Source of the DNA: Fibrivirga algicola
GTDB taxonomy: Bacteria > Bacteroidota > Bacteroidia > Cytophagales > Spirosomataceae
NCBI RefSeq assembly: GCF_011742925.1
Contig: NZ_WAEL01000005.1
Coordinates: forward strand, 124,001 to 188,000
Direction of reading: 5' to 3'
DNA: 64,000 bases
In this document: positions 32,417-41,521 of the stretch, one piece after another
Numbering within the stretch: position 1 is the stretch's first letter
How the letters are laid out: each line of letters starts with the position of its first letter
Translations under genes and position numbers: made by a program
The notes under the pieces: model-generated
Told to the model about the DNA's origin: nothing
The model's input: the letters and a program-made list of their open reading frames with translations, nothing else
Database searches by the model: none

Positions 32417-35400
32417 ATGAAATTCACAGACTATAAGACCCTTGGCTTCACCAACTGGTGTGTCGAGAACAGGACGGCGATTTACATCTTTACCTTCCTG
32501 ATAACGTTCGGCGGGTTGTTCGTCTACAATAACCTGCCGAAAGAGCAGTTCCCGGATATTAAGATTCCAACGGTTATTATTCAGACCGTTTATTTCGGTA
32601 CGGCACCCGCCGATATCGAGAATACGATCAATAAGCCGATCGAGAAGCAGCTGAAGGCGGTAACGGGCGTAAAACGCGTGAAATCGAACTCGTTGCAGGA
32701 TTTCTCGCTCATCACGGTCGAGTTCAACCCCGACGCCGACGTGGCCGAGGCGCTGCAGCGGGTACGTGATGCCATTGACAAGGCCCGTCGCGATCTACCC
32801 CAGAAGCTCGATAGTGGCCCCACCGCGCAGGACGTGAACTTCTCGGAGTTTCCGATCATGAACATCAACCTGGCCGGTAACTTCTCGCTGAACCAGTTGA
32901 AAGACTATGCCGAAGACATGCAGGACGCCATTGAGGCCATGCCTGAGATTAGCCGCGTAGACATCGTGGGTGCGTTGAAGCGGGAGATCCAGATCAACGT
33001 GAACCTGCCTCGTATGCAGTCGACCGGCCTGACTTACTTCGATATCCAGAGCGCCGTGCAAGGCGAAAACATCAACGTATCGGGTGGTGATCTTGACGTC
33101 GACGGGGTACGTCGGACGTTACGCGTGAAGGGTGAATTTACCGACGTAGCCCAGCTGCGTAACCTGCAGATTCGGACCGGAACGGGCGCCACCGTTCGCC
33201 TTGGCGACGTGGCCGACGTGCAGGACAGCTTTGAAGAGCAGCAGGATTTTGCCCGTCTCGACAACAAAACGGTTGTTACGCTCAACGTCATCAAACGGGC
33301 GGGTGCCAACCTGCTGTCGGCGTCGGAGCGGATCGAGCAGACGATTGAGCAATATAAAGAAGACCGTTTCCCTCAGGGACTCGACATTCGGATTACGGCC
33401 GACCAATCAGAAAAAACGAAAGAGAACGTCAATGACCTGGTGAACACCGTCGTACTGGGCTTCATCTTCGTGGTACTGGTGCTTATGTTCTTCATGGGTG
33501 TGCGCGACGCTATTTTCGTGGGTCTGTCGGTGCCACTGTCGGCGCTGGTGGCTTTTGTGCTGATGCCCGTGCTTGGGCCCATCGTGGGAACGGCCTTTAC
33601 GTTGAACACCATTGTACTCTTTGCCTTCCTGCTGGGTCTCGGTCTGGTGGTCGATGACGCCATTGTAGTGATCGAGAACACGCACCGACTCTTCAACCAG
33701 AATAAAGACTGGACCATTCAGCAGGCGGTGAAAGCGGCGGCGGGTGAGGTATTCATTCCGGTATTCTCAGGTACGTTAACCACCATTGCGCCGTTCTTCC
33801 CGCTCCTGTTCTGGCCGGGTATTGTGGGTGAGTTCATGAAGTTCCTGCCGCTGACGCTCATCCTGACGCTGTTTGCTTCGCTATTCGTGGCGTACGTGAT
33901 CAACCCGGTATTTGCCGTGTCGTTCATGAACCGGCACGACGACGATCACCACGAAGACAACCAGGGTTTCGACGCCATCAAACGGCCGTTGATGATCATG
34001 GGGGTGCTCGCCATTGTTGGGTACGTTATCGACCGGGGTGTGGGTAACCTGTTTGTGGTTGGCCTGCTGCTCTATGTCTTCAACCACTACGTGCTGACGC
34101 CGAAGCTGATCGTGCCGTTCCAGGAAGGGCTTCTGCCCCGCCTGAAAAGTGGCTACCGGAAACTGATCTCGTTCCTGCTGACGGGCTACCGGCCGGTGTT
34201 CGCCGTCCTGGGTGCTTTCGGTCTGCTGGTGATGACCTTCATTCTGCTGGGCATTTTTCCACCAACGGTGATCTTCTTCCCGAGCGGTGAGCCTGATTAC
34301 ATCTACGTGTACAACGAATTGCCGCAAGGTACCGACGCCCGCGTAACCGACTCGGTGACGAAGGTGATTGAGAAGCGCGTATACAAAGTGCTGGCCGACA
34401 ACAAGGCGCAGGGCACGGTGAACTCGGTGATCTCGAACGTAGGTAAAAACGCTGGTGATCCCGCCAACCCCGACCGGAACGCCACCCCGCAGAAGTCGAA
34501 AGTGACGATTGCGTTTAAAGGCAACGAAGAACGTGAAGGCATCTCGACGGATACGCTCCTGAGCAAAGTACGTATTGCCATGCAGGGCATTCCGGGTACC
34601 AATATTTCGGTACAGCGCGAAAGCAACGGACCGCCCACGGGTAAACCCATTTCGGTCGAAATTGCGGGTGACGACTTCGTGCAATTACAAAAGCTGGAAC
34701 AGCAGGTACGTCAGCGCATTCAGCAGGCGGGTATCGAAGGTATTGAGCAGTTGAAATCCGATCTGGTGACCAACAAGCCCGAAATCGTCCTGAATATCAA
34801 CCGTGACAAAGCGGAGCGTGAAGGAATCTCGTCACAGCAGGTGGCCTTTGCCGTTCGGACGGCCCTGTTTGGTACCGAGGTGTCAAAATTCCGGGATGCG
34901 AAAGACGAATACCCGATCATGGTTCGGTTGCAGAAAGACAACCGCAGCCAGATTGAGCGACTGTTGAGCCAGAACATCGTGTACCGCGACATGAACTCAG
35001 GTGGTGCCCTGCGCCAGGTGCCGCTGACATCGGTAGTCGACATTCAATATTCGACCACGTTTAGCCAGATCAACCGCAAAAACCAGAGTCGTCTGGTAAC
35101 GCTGAGTTCCGACGTGGTGACGGGCTACAACGCAAACCAGATTGTGGGTCAGATACAGCAGATTGTGAATGACCTCGACGTACCCAACGGCTACACCATC
35201 AAAATGGGTGGCGAGCAGGAAGATCAGAAAGAGTCGATGAACTTCCTGGTGTCAGCGTTCGGTATCGCCATTCTGATGATCTACCTGATTCTGGCCACGC
35301 AGTTCAACTCGGTCATCAAGCCGTTGATCATCTTCACCACCATTCTGCTGTCGCTGATCGGGGTATTCCTTGGTTTCATGATTACCGGTAAATCATTCTC

Positions 35401-35848
35401 GGTCATCATGTCGGGTGTGGGTATCATTGCCCTGGCAGGTATTGTGGTGAAAAACGGGATTCTGCTCATTGAATTTATCGAAGAGCTGCGCGGACGGGGT
35501 GTTCCTACGCGGGATGCGATCATCGAAGCGGGTGGTACGCGTTTGACACCGGTATTGCTGACAGCAGCGGCGGCCGTACTCGGTCTGGTCCCCCTTGCCT
35601 TTGGTATCACCGTTGATTTCGTTGGCCTCTTCCGCGACTTTGATCCGCATATTGTGATCGGTGGCGACTCGTCGGTATTCTGGAACATCCTGGCCTGGAC
35701 CATCATCTACGGCCTGACGTTCTCGACCGTACTGACGCTGGTGATCGTGCCCTGCCTCTACTGGATCAACGAGCGCGTTCGCGACAAGTGGTTCCGTAAA
35801 GGTGTTGTGACGCAACCCGCCCATCAGGAAGAACCTGCCGAAGTGTAA
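32417..35848 (+). CDS. RND efflux pump, HAE1-like permease
   Basis: This is a proton-driven inner-membrane exporter of the hydrophobe/amphiphile type, 1143 residues from the ATG at 32417; a longer frame from 32366 lies inside a repeat and is rejected. The N-terminus has the first helix (AIYIFTFLITFGGLFVY) and the porter motif LPKEQFPDIKIPTVIIQ. Helix 4 carries the proton-relay pair Asp413-Asp414 in LGLVVDDAIVVIEN, which distinguishes it from the metal pump at 16364. An extra hydrophobic stretch with a His/Asp cluster (HDDDHHEDN, then VLAIVGYVIDRGVGNLFVVG) sits in the central cytoplasmic linker and makes it longer than AcrB. A perfect terminator follows, closing the operon. Confidence 0.95.
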   Translation: MKFTDYKTLGFTNWCVENRTAIYIFTFLITFGGLFVYNNLPKEQFPDIKIPTVIIQTVYFGTAPADIENTINKPIEKQLKAVTGVKRVKSNSLQDFSLITVEFNPDADVAEALQRVRDAIDKARRDLPQKLDSGPTAQDVNFSEFPIMNINLAGNFSLNQLKDYAEDMQDAIEAMPEISRVDIVGALKREIQINVNLPRMQSTGLTYFDIQSAVQGENINVSGGDLDVDGVRRTLRVKGEFTDVAQLRNLQIRTGTGATVRLGDVADVQDSFEEQQDFARLDNKTVVTLNVIKRAGANLLSASERIEQTIEQYKEDRFPQGLDIRITADQSEKTKENVNDLVNTVVLGFIFVVLVLMFFMGVRDAIFVGLSVPLSALVAFVLMPVLGPIVGTAFTLNTIVLFAFLLGLGLVVDDAIVVIENTHRLFNQNKDWTIQQAVKAAAGEVFIPVFSGTLTTIAPFFPLLFWPGIVGEFMKFLPLTLILTLFASLFVAYVINPVFAVSFMNRHDDDHHEDNQGFDAIKRPLMIMGVLAIVGYVIDRGVGNLFVVGLLLYVFNHYVLTPKLIVPFQEGLLPRLKSGYRKLISFLLTGYRPVFAVLGAFGLLVMTFILLGIFPPTVIFFPSGEPDYIYVYNELPQGTDARVTDSVTKVIEKRVYKVLADNKAQGTVNSVISNVGKNAGDPANPDRNATPQKSKVTIAFKGNEEREGISTDTLLSKVRIAMQGIPGTNISVQRESNGPPTGKPISVEIAGDDFVQLQKLEQQVRQRIQQAGIEGIEQLKSDLVTNKPEIVLNINRDKAEREGISSQQVAFAVRTALFGTEVSKFRDAKDEYPIMVRLQKDNRSQIERLLSQNIVYRDMNSGGALRQVPLTSVVDIQYSTTFSQINRKNQSRLVTLSSDVVTGYNANQIVGQIQQIVNDLDVPNGYTIKMGGEQEDQKESMNFLVSAFGIAILMIYLILATQFNSVIKPLIIFTTILLSLIGVFLGFMITGKSFSVIMSGVGIIALAGIVVKNGILLIEFIEELRGRGVPTRDAIIEAGGTRLTPVLLTAAAAVLGLVPLAFGITVDFVGLFRDFDPHIVIGGDSSVFWNILAWTIIYGLTFSTVLTLVIVPCLYWINERVRDKWFRKGVVTQPAHQEEPAEV

Positions 35849-35871
35849 CGGTAACGTACCTGAACTACTGC

Positions 35872-35907
35872 AAAAAAGGCGCTCATCGTATGGTGAGCGC
35901 CTTTTTT
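35872..35907 (+). terminator. Terminator of the TetR-RND operon
   Basis: A perfect 14-bp stem (AAAAAAGGCGCTCA with TGAGCGCCTTTTTT) closes an 8-nt loop, 23 bp past the pump stop codon. Confidence 0.92.
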
Positions 35908-35988
35908 ACTGAATAAGCGAAACCGGTTTGCACTTGACTGCCTAACTTGGGTGCCTATGGTTCGCGATTGCTGCGGCCCTGCTATGCT

Positions 35989-37899
35989 ATGAGTCGATAC
36001 AGACTTTTTGCCACTCTGCTTCTGGGTACGTTACCTGTCTGCTCGCTGGTGGCTCAGGTAGTAAGCCCACGTTCTGTTCAGGAGCGCTACCGGAAACTAG
36101 AGTACATGATTCCAATGCGCGACGGGGTCAACCTATACACTGCCGTGTATGTGCCGACAAGCGCTTCGGAAAGCCGACGATATCCGTTTCTGATGCAGCG
36201 AACCTGCTTTGGGGTGGCCCCGTACGGCCCGAGTCAATACAAAAAGACGCTTGGCCCCTCCCCAGCACTTGAACACGATGGCTATATTTTCGTGTATCAG
36301 GACGTGCGGGGTCGCTGGGCGTCGGAGGGCGTCTGGACCAACATGACCCCCATTGTGGCAGACCAAAAACCGGTGCTGGCGAAAAATGGGGCAAAGGCGA
36401 CGGTTGCCATCGATGAAAGCACAGATACCTACGATACCATCGAGTGGCTGCTTACCCACGTGCCGCACCATAACGGGCGGGTGGGGCTGTGGGGAATCAG
36501 CTATGCCGGGTTTTATGTAACGGCAGGTGTAGTGGCCGATCATCCGGCCCTGAAGGCAGCATCGCCACAGGCCCCGGCGGCCGATTTTTTCTTCGATGAC
36601 TTTCACCACAACGGCGCGTTCACGCAGGCGTACCTGCATGCCTACCCCGTTTTTGGCCTACAGCCTACGACGCCAACAACCAAGCCGTGGTTTATTAGCG
36701 GCATGATCGATACGGGTACAAAAACCGGCTTTCAGTGGCAAGCTGACCTGGGTCCGTTAAGCAACGTGAACGCCTACTACAAAACCAATTTTTTCTGGCA
36801 GGAGACAGTAGCGCACCCGAATTACGACGAGTTCTGGCAAAAGCGGAATGTGCTGCCGCATCTGAAAAACATCAAACCCGCTATCATGACGGTGGGTGGC
36901 TGGTTTGATGCCGAAGATTTGTATGGGCCGCTGAATACTTACAAGACGATCGAGAAAAACAACGCAGGTACGTCAAACACCCTCGTTATGGGACCTTTCG
37001 GGCATGGCGACTGGGCGAAGGAAACCGGCCACACAACCCACGGAGACCTGTACTTTGGGGATAGCCTCGCTACGGCTTACCAGCGCACGATTGAAGCGCC
37101 GTTTTTTCAGCATTACCTGAAAGGCCCCGGCGATGGCAAAACGGGTCTCCCCGAAGCGTACCTGTTCGACACCGGGACAAAAGCGTGGCGAACGTTCGAT
37201 ACGTGGCCTGCCTTTACGGCCCAAACGCAACGGTTTTACCTGGCGAGCAACGGCCAACTGACTTCTCAGGCTGGTAGCGGCACCCGTTTTTCGGCGTACG
37301 TCAGCGATCCGGCGCACCCTGTCCCGTTTTCGAGCGACACCGCGGCGGCCGACGATTTTGTGCCGTTATATGCCTACATGTCAGACGATCAGCGTTTTGC
37401 TAGCCAGCGCCCCGATGTGCTGACTTTTCAGACCGAGGTGCTGACTGAAAACCTGACACTGGGCGGCGAGATTACGGCCAAGCTAACCGTCAGCACGACT
37501 GGCTTCGATGCCGACTGGGTGGTAAAGCTGATCGACGTGTACCCGCCAGACGAGCCGAATCAACCGTACACGCCAACCAGGAATACCTCGCTTGGAAACT
37601 ACCAGCAACTAGTGCGCGCGGAGGTCATGCGTAGTCGATTCAGGCGATCATTTGAGAAGCCGCAGCCACTAAAACCTGGCGAACCAACGGCCATTACGTT
37701 CAGGCTACAAGACGTGTTGCACACGATCAAAAAAGGCCATCGGCTGATGATTCAGGTGCAAAGCACCTGGTTTCCGCTTATTGACCGAAACCCGCAGACA
37801 TACGTCGACAATATTTACAAAGCCACCGCCAGCGATTTCCAGAAGGCCACCCATCGGGTATACGACAACTCGGCTATTGAGGTGCAGGTGATTAAGTGA
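35989..37899 (+). CDS. CocE/NonD family hydrolase (secreted)
   Basis: This is an alpha/beta hydrolase of the X-Pro dipeptidyl-peptidase/cocaine-esterase group, which cleaves esters, amides or Xaa-Pro peptides. From the ATG at 35989 the 636-residue protein has a signal peptide (YRLFATLLLGTLPVCSLVAQ). The nucleophile is Ser171 in LWGISYAGF (GxSYxG). The other triad members fit Asp307 (GGWFDAEDLYG) and His339 (GPFGHGDWAK). The oxyanion-side motif DVRGRWASEG is intact. The C-terminal third is the jelly-roll domain typical of the group (ITAKLTVSTTGFDADWVVKLIDV). The longer frame from 35947 would bury the signal peptide. The substrate is unknown. Confidence 0.94.
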   Translation: MSRYRLFATLLLGTLPVCSLVAQVVSPRSVQERYRKLEYMIPMRDGVNLYTAVYVPTSASESRRYPFLMQRTCFGVAPYGPSQYKKTLGPSPALEHDGYIFVYQDVRGRWASEGVWTNMTPIVADQKPVLAKNGAKATVAIDESTDTYDTIEWLLTHVPHHNGRVGLWGISYAGFYVTAGVVADHPALKAASPQAPAADFFFDDFHHNGAFTQAYLHAYPVFGLQPTTPTTKPWFISGMIDTGTKTGFQWQADLGPLSNVNAYYKTNFFWQETVAHPNYDEFWQKRNVLPHLKNIKPAIMTVGGWFDAEDLYGPLNTYKTIEKNNAGTSNTLVMGPFGHGDWAKETGHTTHGDLYFGDSLATAYQRTIEAPFFQHYLKGPGDGKTGLPEAYLFDTGTKAWRTFDTWPAFTAQTQRFYLASNGQLTSQAGSGTRFSAYVSDPAHPVPFSSDTAAADDFVPLYAYMSDDQRFASQRPDVLTFQTEVLTENLTLGGEITAKLTVSTTGFDADWVVKLIDVYPPDEPNQPYTPTRNTSLGNYQQLVRAEVMRSRFRRSFEKPQPLKPGEPTAITFRLQDVLHTIKKGHRLMIQVQSTWFPLIDRNPQTYVDNIYKATASDFQKATHRVYDNSAIEVQVIK

Positions 37900-37939
37900 T
37901 AGCCTGCCCGCTACCTGTTGGGCGCGATGCAGGTTATCA
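37897..37939. terminator. Hairpin between convergent genes
   Basis: TGATAGCCTGC (including the hydrolase TGA stop) pairs with GCAGGTTATCA with one mismatch, across the 47-bp gap between two convergent stops. It has no T tract, so termination is only likely. Confidence 0.45.
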
Positions 37940-37946
37940 GCGTTGC

Positions 37947-39881
37947 TTATCTGTTTCTGGGTGTTAGTGAGACCTTGGCGCAACCCGTACACCGGCAATC
38001 GGTGGGGGTAAGTGTAATGGCTACGTCGACCACGCAAAGTCCCGATGAGCTAAACAACCTGACAGTATACGGCTGGCTGGAAGGTGGATTGGGCAGATTA
38101 GTGAAACTAACCGTATTATTGGCCACCAGTCGATTGCTGGCTGCTCCGTAGGCTGGCCCGTTCGTATAATTAGTAGCGGCCACCAGATCGGCTCGCTCGG
38201 TGTTTTGCAGGGTCGTGAATGTAATACGAGCGTTGTTGTTGGGCAACGTACCTGTACAGGTTGCTAACGTAACGGTTGGCTGCTGGGTATAACTTGGGGT
38301 GGCCCGTACCGTAACCGTGGTAGACGTTGTTGCCGAGCAACCGCTTGTGCCCATACACGTAACCGAATAACTGGTGGTTACCAGCGGCGTTACCAGAATG
38401 GTTGCCGTATTATCACGTGTTCCCCAGGTCAACGTGCCATCTGTGCAGCCTGCTACCGTCAGCGTAGCCGATAAGCCCGCACAGATCGTTGCTGAGTTGA
38501 CCGAAAGGGAGGGAGTGACGGGTTGCGCATTGACCGTCACTGATGTAGTTGGCGAGATACAGCCGCTTGCATTTTTGACCGTTACTGAATAGGAGCCAGG
38601 CGCTACAGCTGTAAACAGGCCCGTTGTATTGGTGTAGGTCGTTCCGTTGATGCTGTAGGTTAGGCCCGTGCCGGTGGGGGCGGTGACGCTGATGGTACCG
38701 GTAGCCAGTGTGCAGTTGGGCTGAACCGTCACCGTTGCTGCGGGGGCAGAGGGAGAGAGCAACGCGGCATTGATGGTGACCGACGTGGCTACCGAGGTAC
38801 ACAAACTCCCCGTGCCATTCCGGGCGCGCACGGCATACGTGCCCGAGGCTACCCCCGCAAACACGGTGCTTGACGAGTAGTTGGTCCCGTCGATACTGTA
38901 GGTGAGACCTGTACCCAATGGTGCTGTAATCGTGATGGTGCCTGTTGGTAAGGTACATACCGGCTGAGTAAGCGCCACGGTGGGGGCGGCGGGCACCCCG
39001 GTTGGGCCGTTAACAGTCACTGTAGTGGTGCCTCCGTAACAGGCTTTCGTGGTATTGTAAAAAGCGGTGTAGTAAGTACCTGGCCCAACAGCGGTGACGC
39101 TGCTGAGCCGATTGGCATCGGTAGCTACTGCGCCAGTGTGCCAGGTTTGGGTTGTCCCGCTGGGTTGATTAGTGGCCGTAAAGCCGCTTAAATTGGTGGT
39201 AGTGGCTGGGCAGGCCAGCGTCACGGATCGACTACCAGCTATAGTTGGTGCCAAGTCGGCAATAGAAATCGCATCCAGAAAATTACCGATCGAGGTGATA
39301 CCGCCTGCCGCCGACACCGATGTGAAACGAATCGAAAATGAATTGTTGGCTACACCAGTCGGCAACGTGAAGGACACAGAATAGTACCCCCAGGCCGTAT
39401 TGCCATCCGAAAAATTACCGAGGTTCAAGTAGGTTGTCCCCGATACAGCCGTACCACTGGTTAAGCTGGTCGGGCTTGGCGAGCCAATGGACACATTCAT
39501 CACATCAACGCCATTTCGTCCGCGGTGGGCAAAGTTTAGTGTAAACGTAGTGCCACCAGGGGCTACAAAGTCCTGATAGGTGGTTGCCGCTATGTTTGCG
39601 TTGAGCTCAATAAACTGATTGCCCGAATAAGAAGGAACGCCGTTGAAACCGCTACGCCAAACCTCCTGAGCACCGTCTCTGGCGGTCGTTTTCCAGGGCG
39701 CAATGATACCCGTACTTTGACTTATTGTTTGTTGCGCGGTGCTGATCTGAACGTTTTCAAAATCGGTATTTAACAAATAGGTACACTGGGCTATTGTGTC
39801 CTGCGCGAACAAGAAGAAGATCAATCCCAGAACAACAGCATAGAGACGGTTGCAGGCCGTCGAAAGACCGTCAATTAACAT
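37947..39881 (-). CDS. Secreted repeat protein with SprB-like repeats
   Basis: This is a 644-residue exported protein with a signal peptide (AVVLGLIFFLFAQDTIAQ) from the ATG at 39881. Residues of about 35-210 look like a jelly-roll or MAM-like domain (NTDFENVQISTAQQTI, then FSDGNTAWGYYSVSF). Two SprB-like repeats follow at about 312-371 and 391-451, each with the pattern (T/A)TGTI(T/S)(I/V)TAP.GTGLTYSI.GT.Y. Ig-like stretches precede and follow them. It ends CRCTGCAKVSLTPRNR, with no type IX sorting domain or anchor visible. SprB repeats are known from gliding adhesins. An adhesive or matrix role is inferred. The very Thr/Ser-rich composition fits an extracellular protein. Confidence 0.85.
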   Translation of the reverse strand: MLIDGLSTACNRLYAVVLGLIFFLFAQDTIAQCTYLLNTDFENVQISTAQQTISQSTGIIAPWKTTARDGAQEVWRSGFNGVPSYSGNQFIELNANIAATTYQDFVAPGGTTFTLNFAHRGRNGVDVMNVSIGSPSPTSLTSGTAVSGTTYLNLGNFSDGNTAWGYYSVSFTLPTGVANNSFSIRFTSVSAAGGITSIGNFLDAISIADLAPTIAGSRSVTLACPATTTNLSGFTATNQPSGTTQTWHTGAVATDANRLSSVTAVGPGTYYTAFYNTTKACYGGTTTVTVNGPTGVPAAPTVALTQPVCTLPTGTITITAPLGTGLTYSIDGTNYSSSTVFAGVASGTYAVRARNGTGSLCTSVATSVTINAALLSPSAPAATVTVQPNCTLATGTISVTAPTGTGLTYSINGTTYTNTTGLFTAVAPGSYSVTVKNASGCISPTTSVTVNAQPVTPSLSVNSATICAGLSATLTVAGCTDGTLTWGTRDNTATILVTPLVTTSYSVTCMGTSGCSATTSTTVTVRATPSYTQQPTVTLATCTGTLPNNNARITFTTLQNTERADLVAATNYTNGPAYGAASNRLVANNTVSFTNLPNPPSSQPYTVRLFSSSGLCVVDVAITLTPTDCRCTGCAKVSLTPRNR

Positions 39882-40113
39882 CTACTCGAGTCGTGCAGTG
39901 CCTCCCTGTCAGTCACTGCGTTTGTTCGTTGGACAAGAAAAACTAGTAAAGAATATGGTGAAATTGGTGCCAATACTGTGCCACAGTTGATCATATGTGA
40001 TTATATTATTATGTGAAGTTAGTAGAGAAAACCAGTACAGTTCTCGCTGGAAGTTCCCTCCATTTATGGCACATCGCTGCCAGCAATACGTCAGCGACTA
40101 GCTTCTTTTTCTG

Positions 40114-40121
40114 TAGCTTTG
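40114..40121 (+). promoter_or_regulatory. Candidate -7 element of the acyl-CoA dehydrogenase gene
   Basis: TAGCTTTG matches TAnnTTTG exactly and lies 32 bp before the start codon. A clear TTG at -33 is missing. Confidence 0.4.
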
Positions 40122-40152
40122 ATAGTACGATTCAAGCAACAAACTGCATTTC

Positions 40153-41382
40153 ATGGAGCCTATTTTTGCCACCGACCATACCTGCGCCCTGATTCCCCGC
40201 ATTCGTGAATTCATCGAAAATGAGATCATCCCGCTCGAAACGGCTGAGCACCTGACGGGTAACTTTTCCAAAGTGGCCAAAATTCTCGATCAGAAACGTG
40301 AGCTGGTGAAGCAGGCGGGGCTGTGGGGGTTGCAGCATAGTGTTGAGGAGGGTGGTCTGGGACTAACCCTTTGCGAGTTCGGACAGGTGAGCGAGGTGCT
40401 GGCTTACAGTCCGTTTGGCCATTACACCTTCAATTGCCAGGCCCCCGACATCGGCAACATGGAGTTAATGCACAAATACGCGCCGGAACACCTGAAACAG
40501 ACGTACCTGGAACCGTTGAAAGAGGGCCACATCCGCTCGTGTTTTTCTATGACTGAACCCGAATTTGCGGGGTCAAACCCTACACAATTGGGTACGTTGG
40601 CCGAGCGTGACGGTGACGACTGGGTGATTAACGGCCATAAATGGTTTACGTCGTCGGCCGACGGGTCTTCGTTTGCTATCGTCATGGCCGTGACTAATTC
40701 TGACGCTGCGCCGCACCGCCGTGCCAGCATGATTCTGGTGCCGACCGATAATCCGGGCTTTGAGCTAGTCCGCAACATCAGCATCATGGGCGATGGCTCC
40801 GACCATTGGGGTAGCCACGCCGAGGTGCGATACACCAACTGCCGCGTGCCCGCCGCCAACCTGATCGGAGGCGAAGGCATGGGCTTCACGCTGGCGCAGG
40901 AACGCCTAGGCCCCGGCCGTATTCACCACTGCATGCGCTGGATCGGTATTGCCGAACGCTCGTTCGATCTGATGTGTCGCCGCGCCGCCACCCGCGAGAT
41001 GGAACCGGGGGTGATGCTGGGCGAAAAGCAGTTCATCCAGGGGTTCATCGCCGAAAGCCGCGCTGAAATAGACGCGTCGCGCCTGATGGTGCTCCGTACC
41101 GCCCGCAACATCGACGAGCAGGGAGCGGCCGCCGTGCGCAACGAGATTTCGACGATCAAGTTCTACGTGGCCAACATGATGTTGCGCGTGGTGGATCGGG
41201 CTATTCAGACCTTCGGGGCGGCGGGCATTACCGACGATGTGCTGCTGGCCTGGTATTACCGCCACGAACGCGGTGCCCGTATTTACGATGGTGCCGACGA
41301 AGTGCACAAAACCGCCCTCGCCCGCAGCATCCTGAAAGGCTATGGGTTAGACACACGGAAACCTAAACCCGTAGTAGGTTGA
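40153..41382 (+). CDS. Acyl-CoA dehydrogenase (ACAD10/11-like)
   Basis: This is an FAD-dependent acyl-CoA dehydrogenase of 409 residues. The N-terminal helical domain (PRIREFIENEIIPLE), the middle beta domain with the FAD/acyl signature (SCFSMTEPEFAGSNPTQL, VINGHKWFTSSADG) and the C-terminal helical domain (IQTFGAAGITDD) are in normal order. The C-terminal block RIYDGADEVHKTALARSIL resembles the DEVH motif of the ACAD10/11 branch rather than straight-chain enzymes. The APH-like kinase gene 139 bp downstream supports that branch, because mammalian ACAD11 fuses exactly these two domains. The start is the ATG at 40153. Confidence 0.94.
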   Translation: MEPIFATDHTCALIPRIREFIENEIIPLETAEHLTGNFSKVAKILDQKRELVKQAGLWGLQHSVEEGGLGLTLCEFGQVSEVLAYSPFGHYTFNCQAPDIGNMELMHKYAPEHLKQTYLEPLKEGHIRSCFSMTEPEFAGSNPTQLGTLAERDGDDWVINGHKWFTSSADGSSFAIVMAVTNSDAAPHRRASMILVPTDNPGFELVRNISIMGDGSDHWGSHAEVRYTNCRVPAANLIGGEGMGFTLAQERLGPGRIHHCMRWIGIAERSFDLMCRRAATREMEPGVMLGEKQFIQGFIAESRAEIDASRLMVLRTARNIDEQGAAAVRNEISTIKFYVANMMLRVVDRAIQTFGAAGITDDVLLAWYYRHERGARIYDGADEVHKTALARSILKGYGLDTRKPKPVVG

Positions 41383-41521
41383 TCTGCCTTACTACGGTTC
41401 TCAACAGACTGCCAGCTAGTCGCTTGACTACGTCTGTTTTAATTACAAGTAATGAGGGGCGCTGTTACGCCCAAAAGAGGGGATCCACGGCTAATCCGGG
41501 CTGATTCGTCCAGACAAATTG

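Noticed and set aside
33881-34684. 267-residue frame on the minus strand
   Set aside because: It is antisense to the RND pump and is very His/Val/Arg-rich with no domain.
37918-38151. 77-residue frame starting after the CocE hydrolase
   Set aside because: It overlaps the secreted repeat protein on the other strand; the repeat protein has a clear signal peptide and domains.
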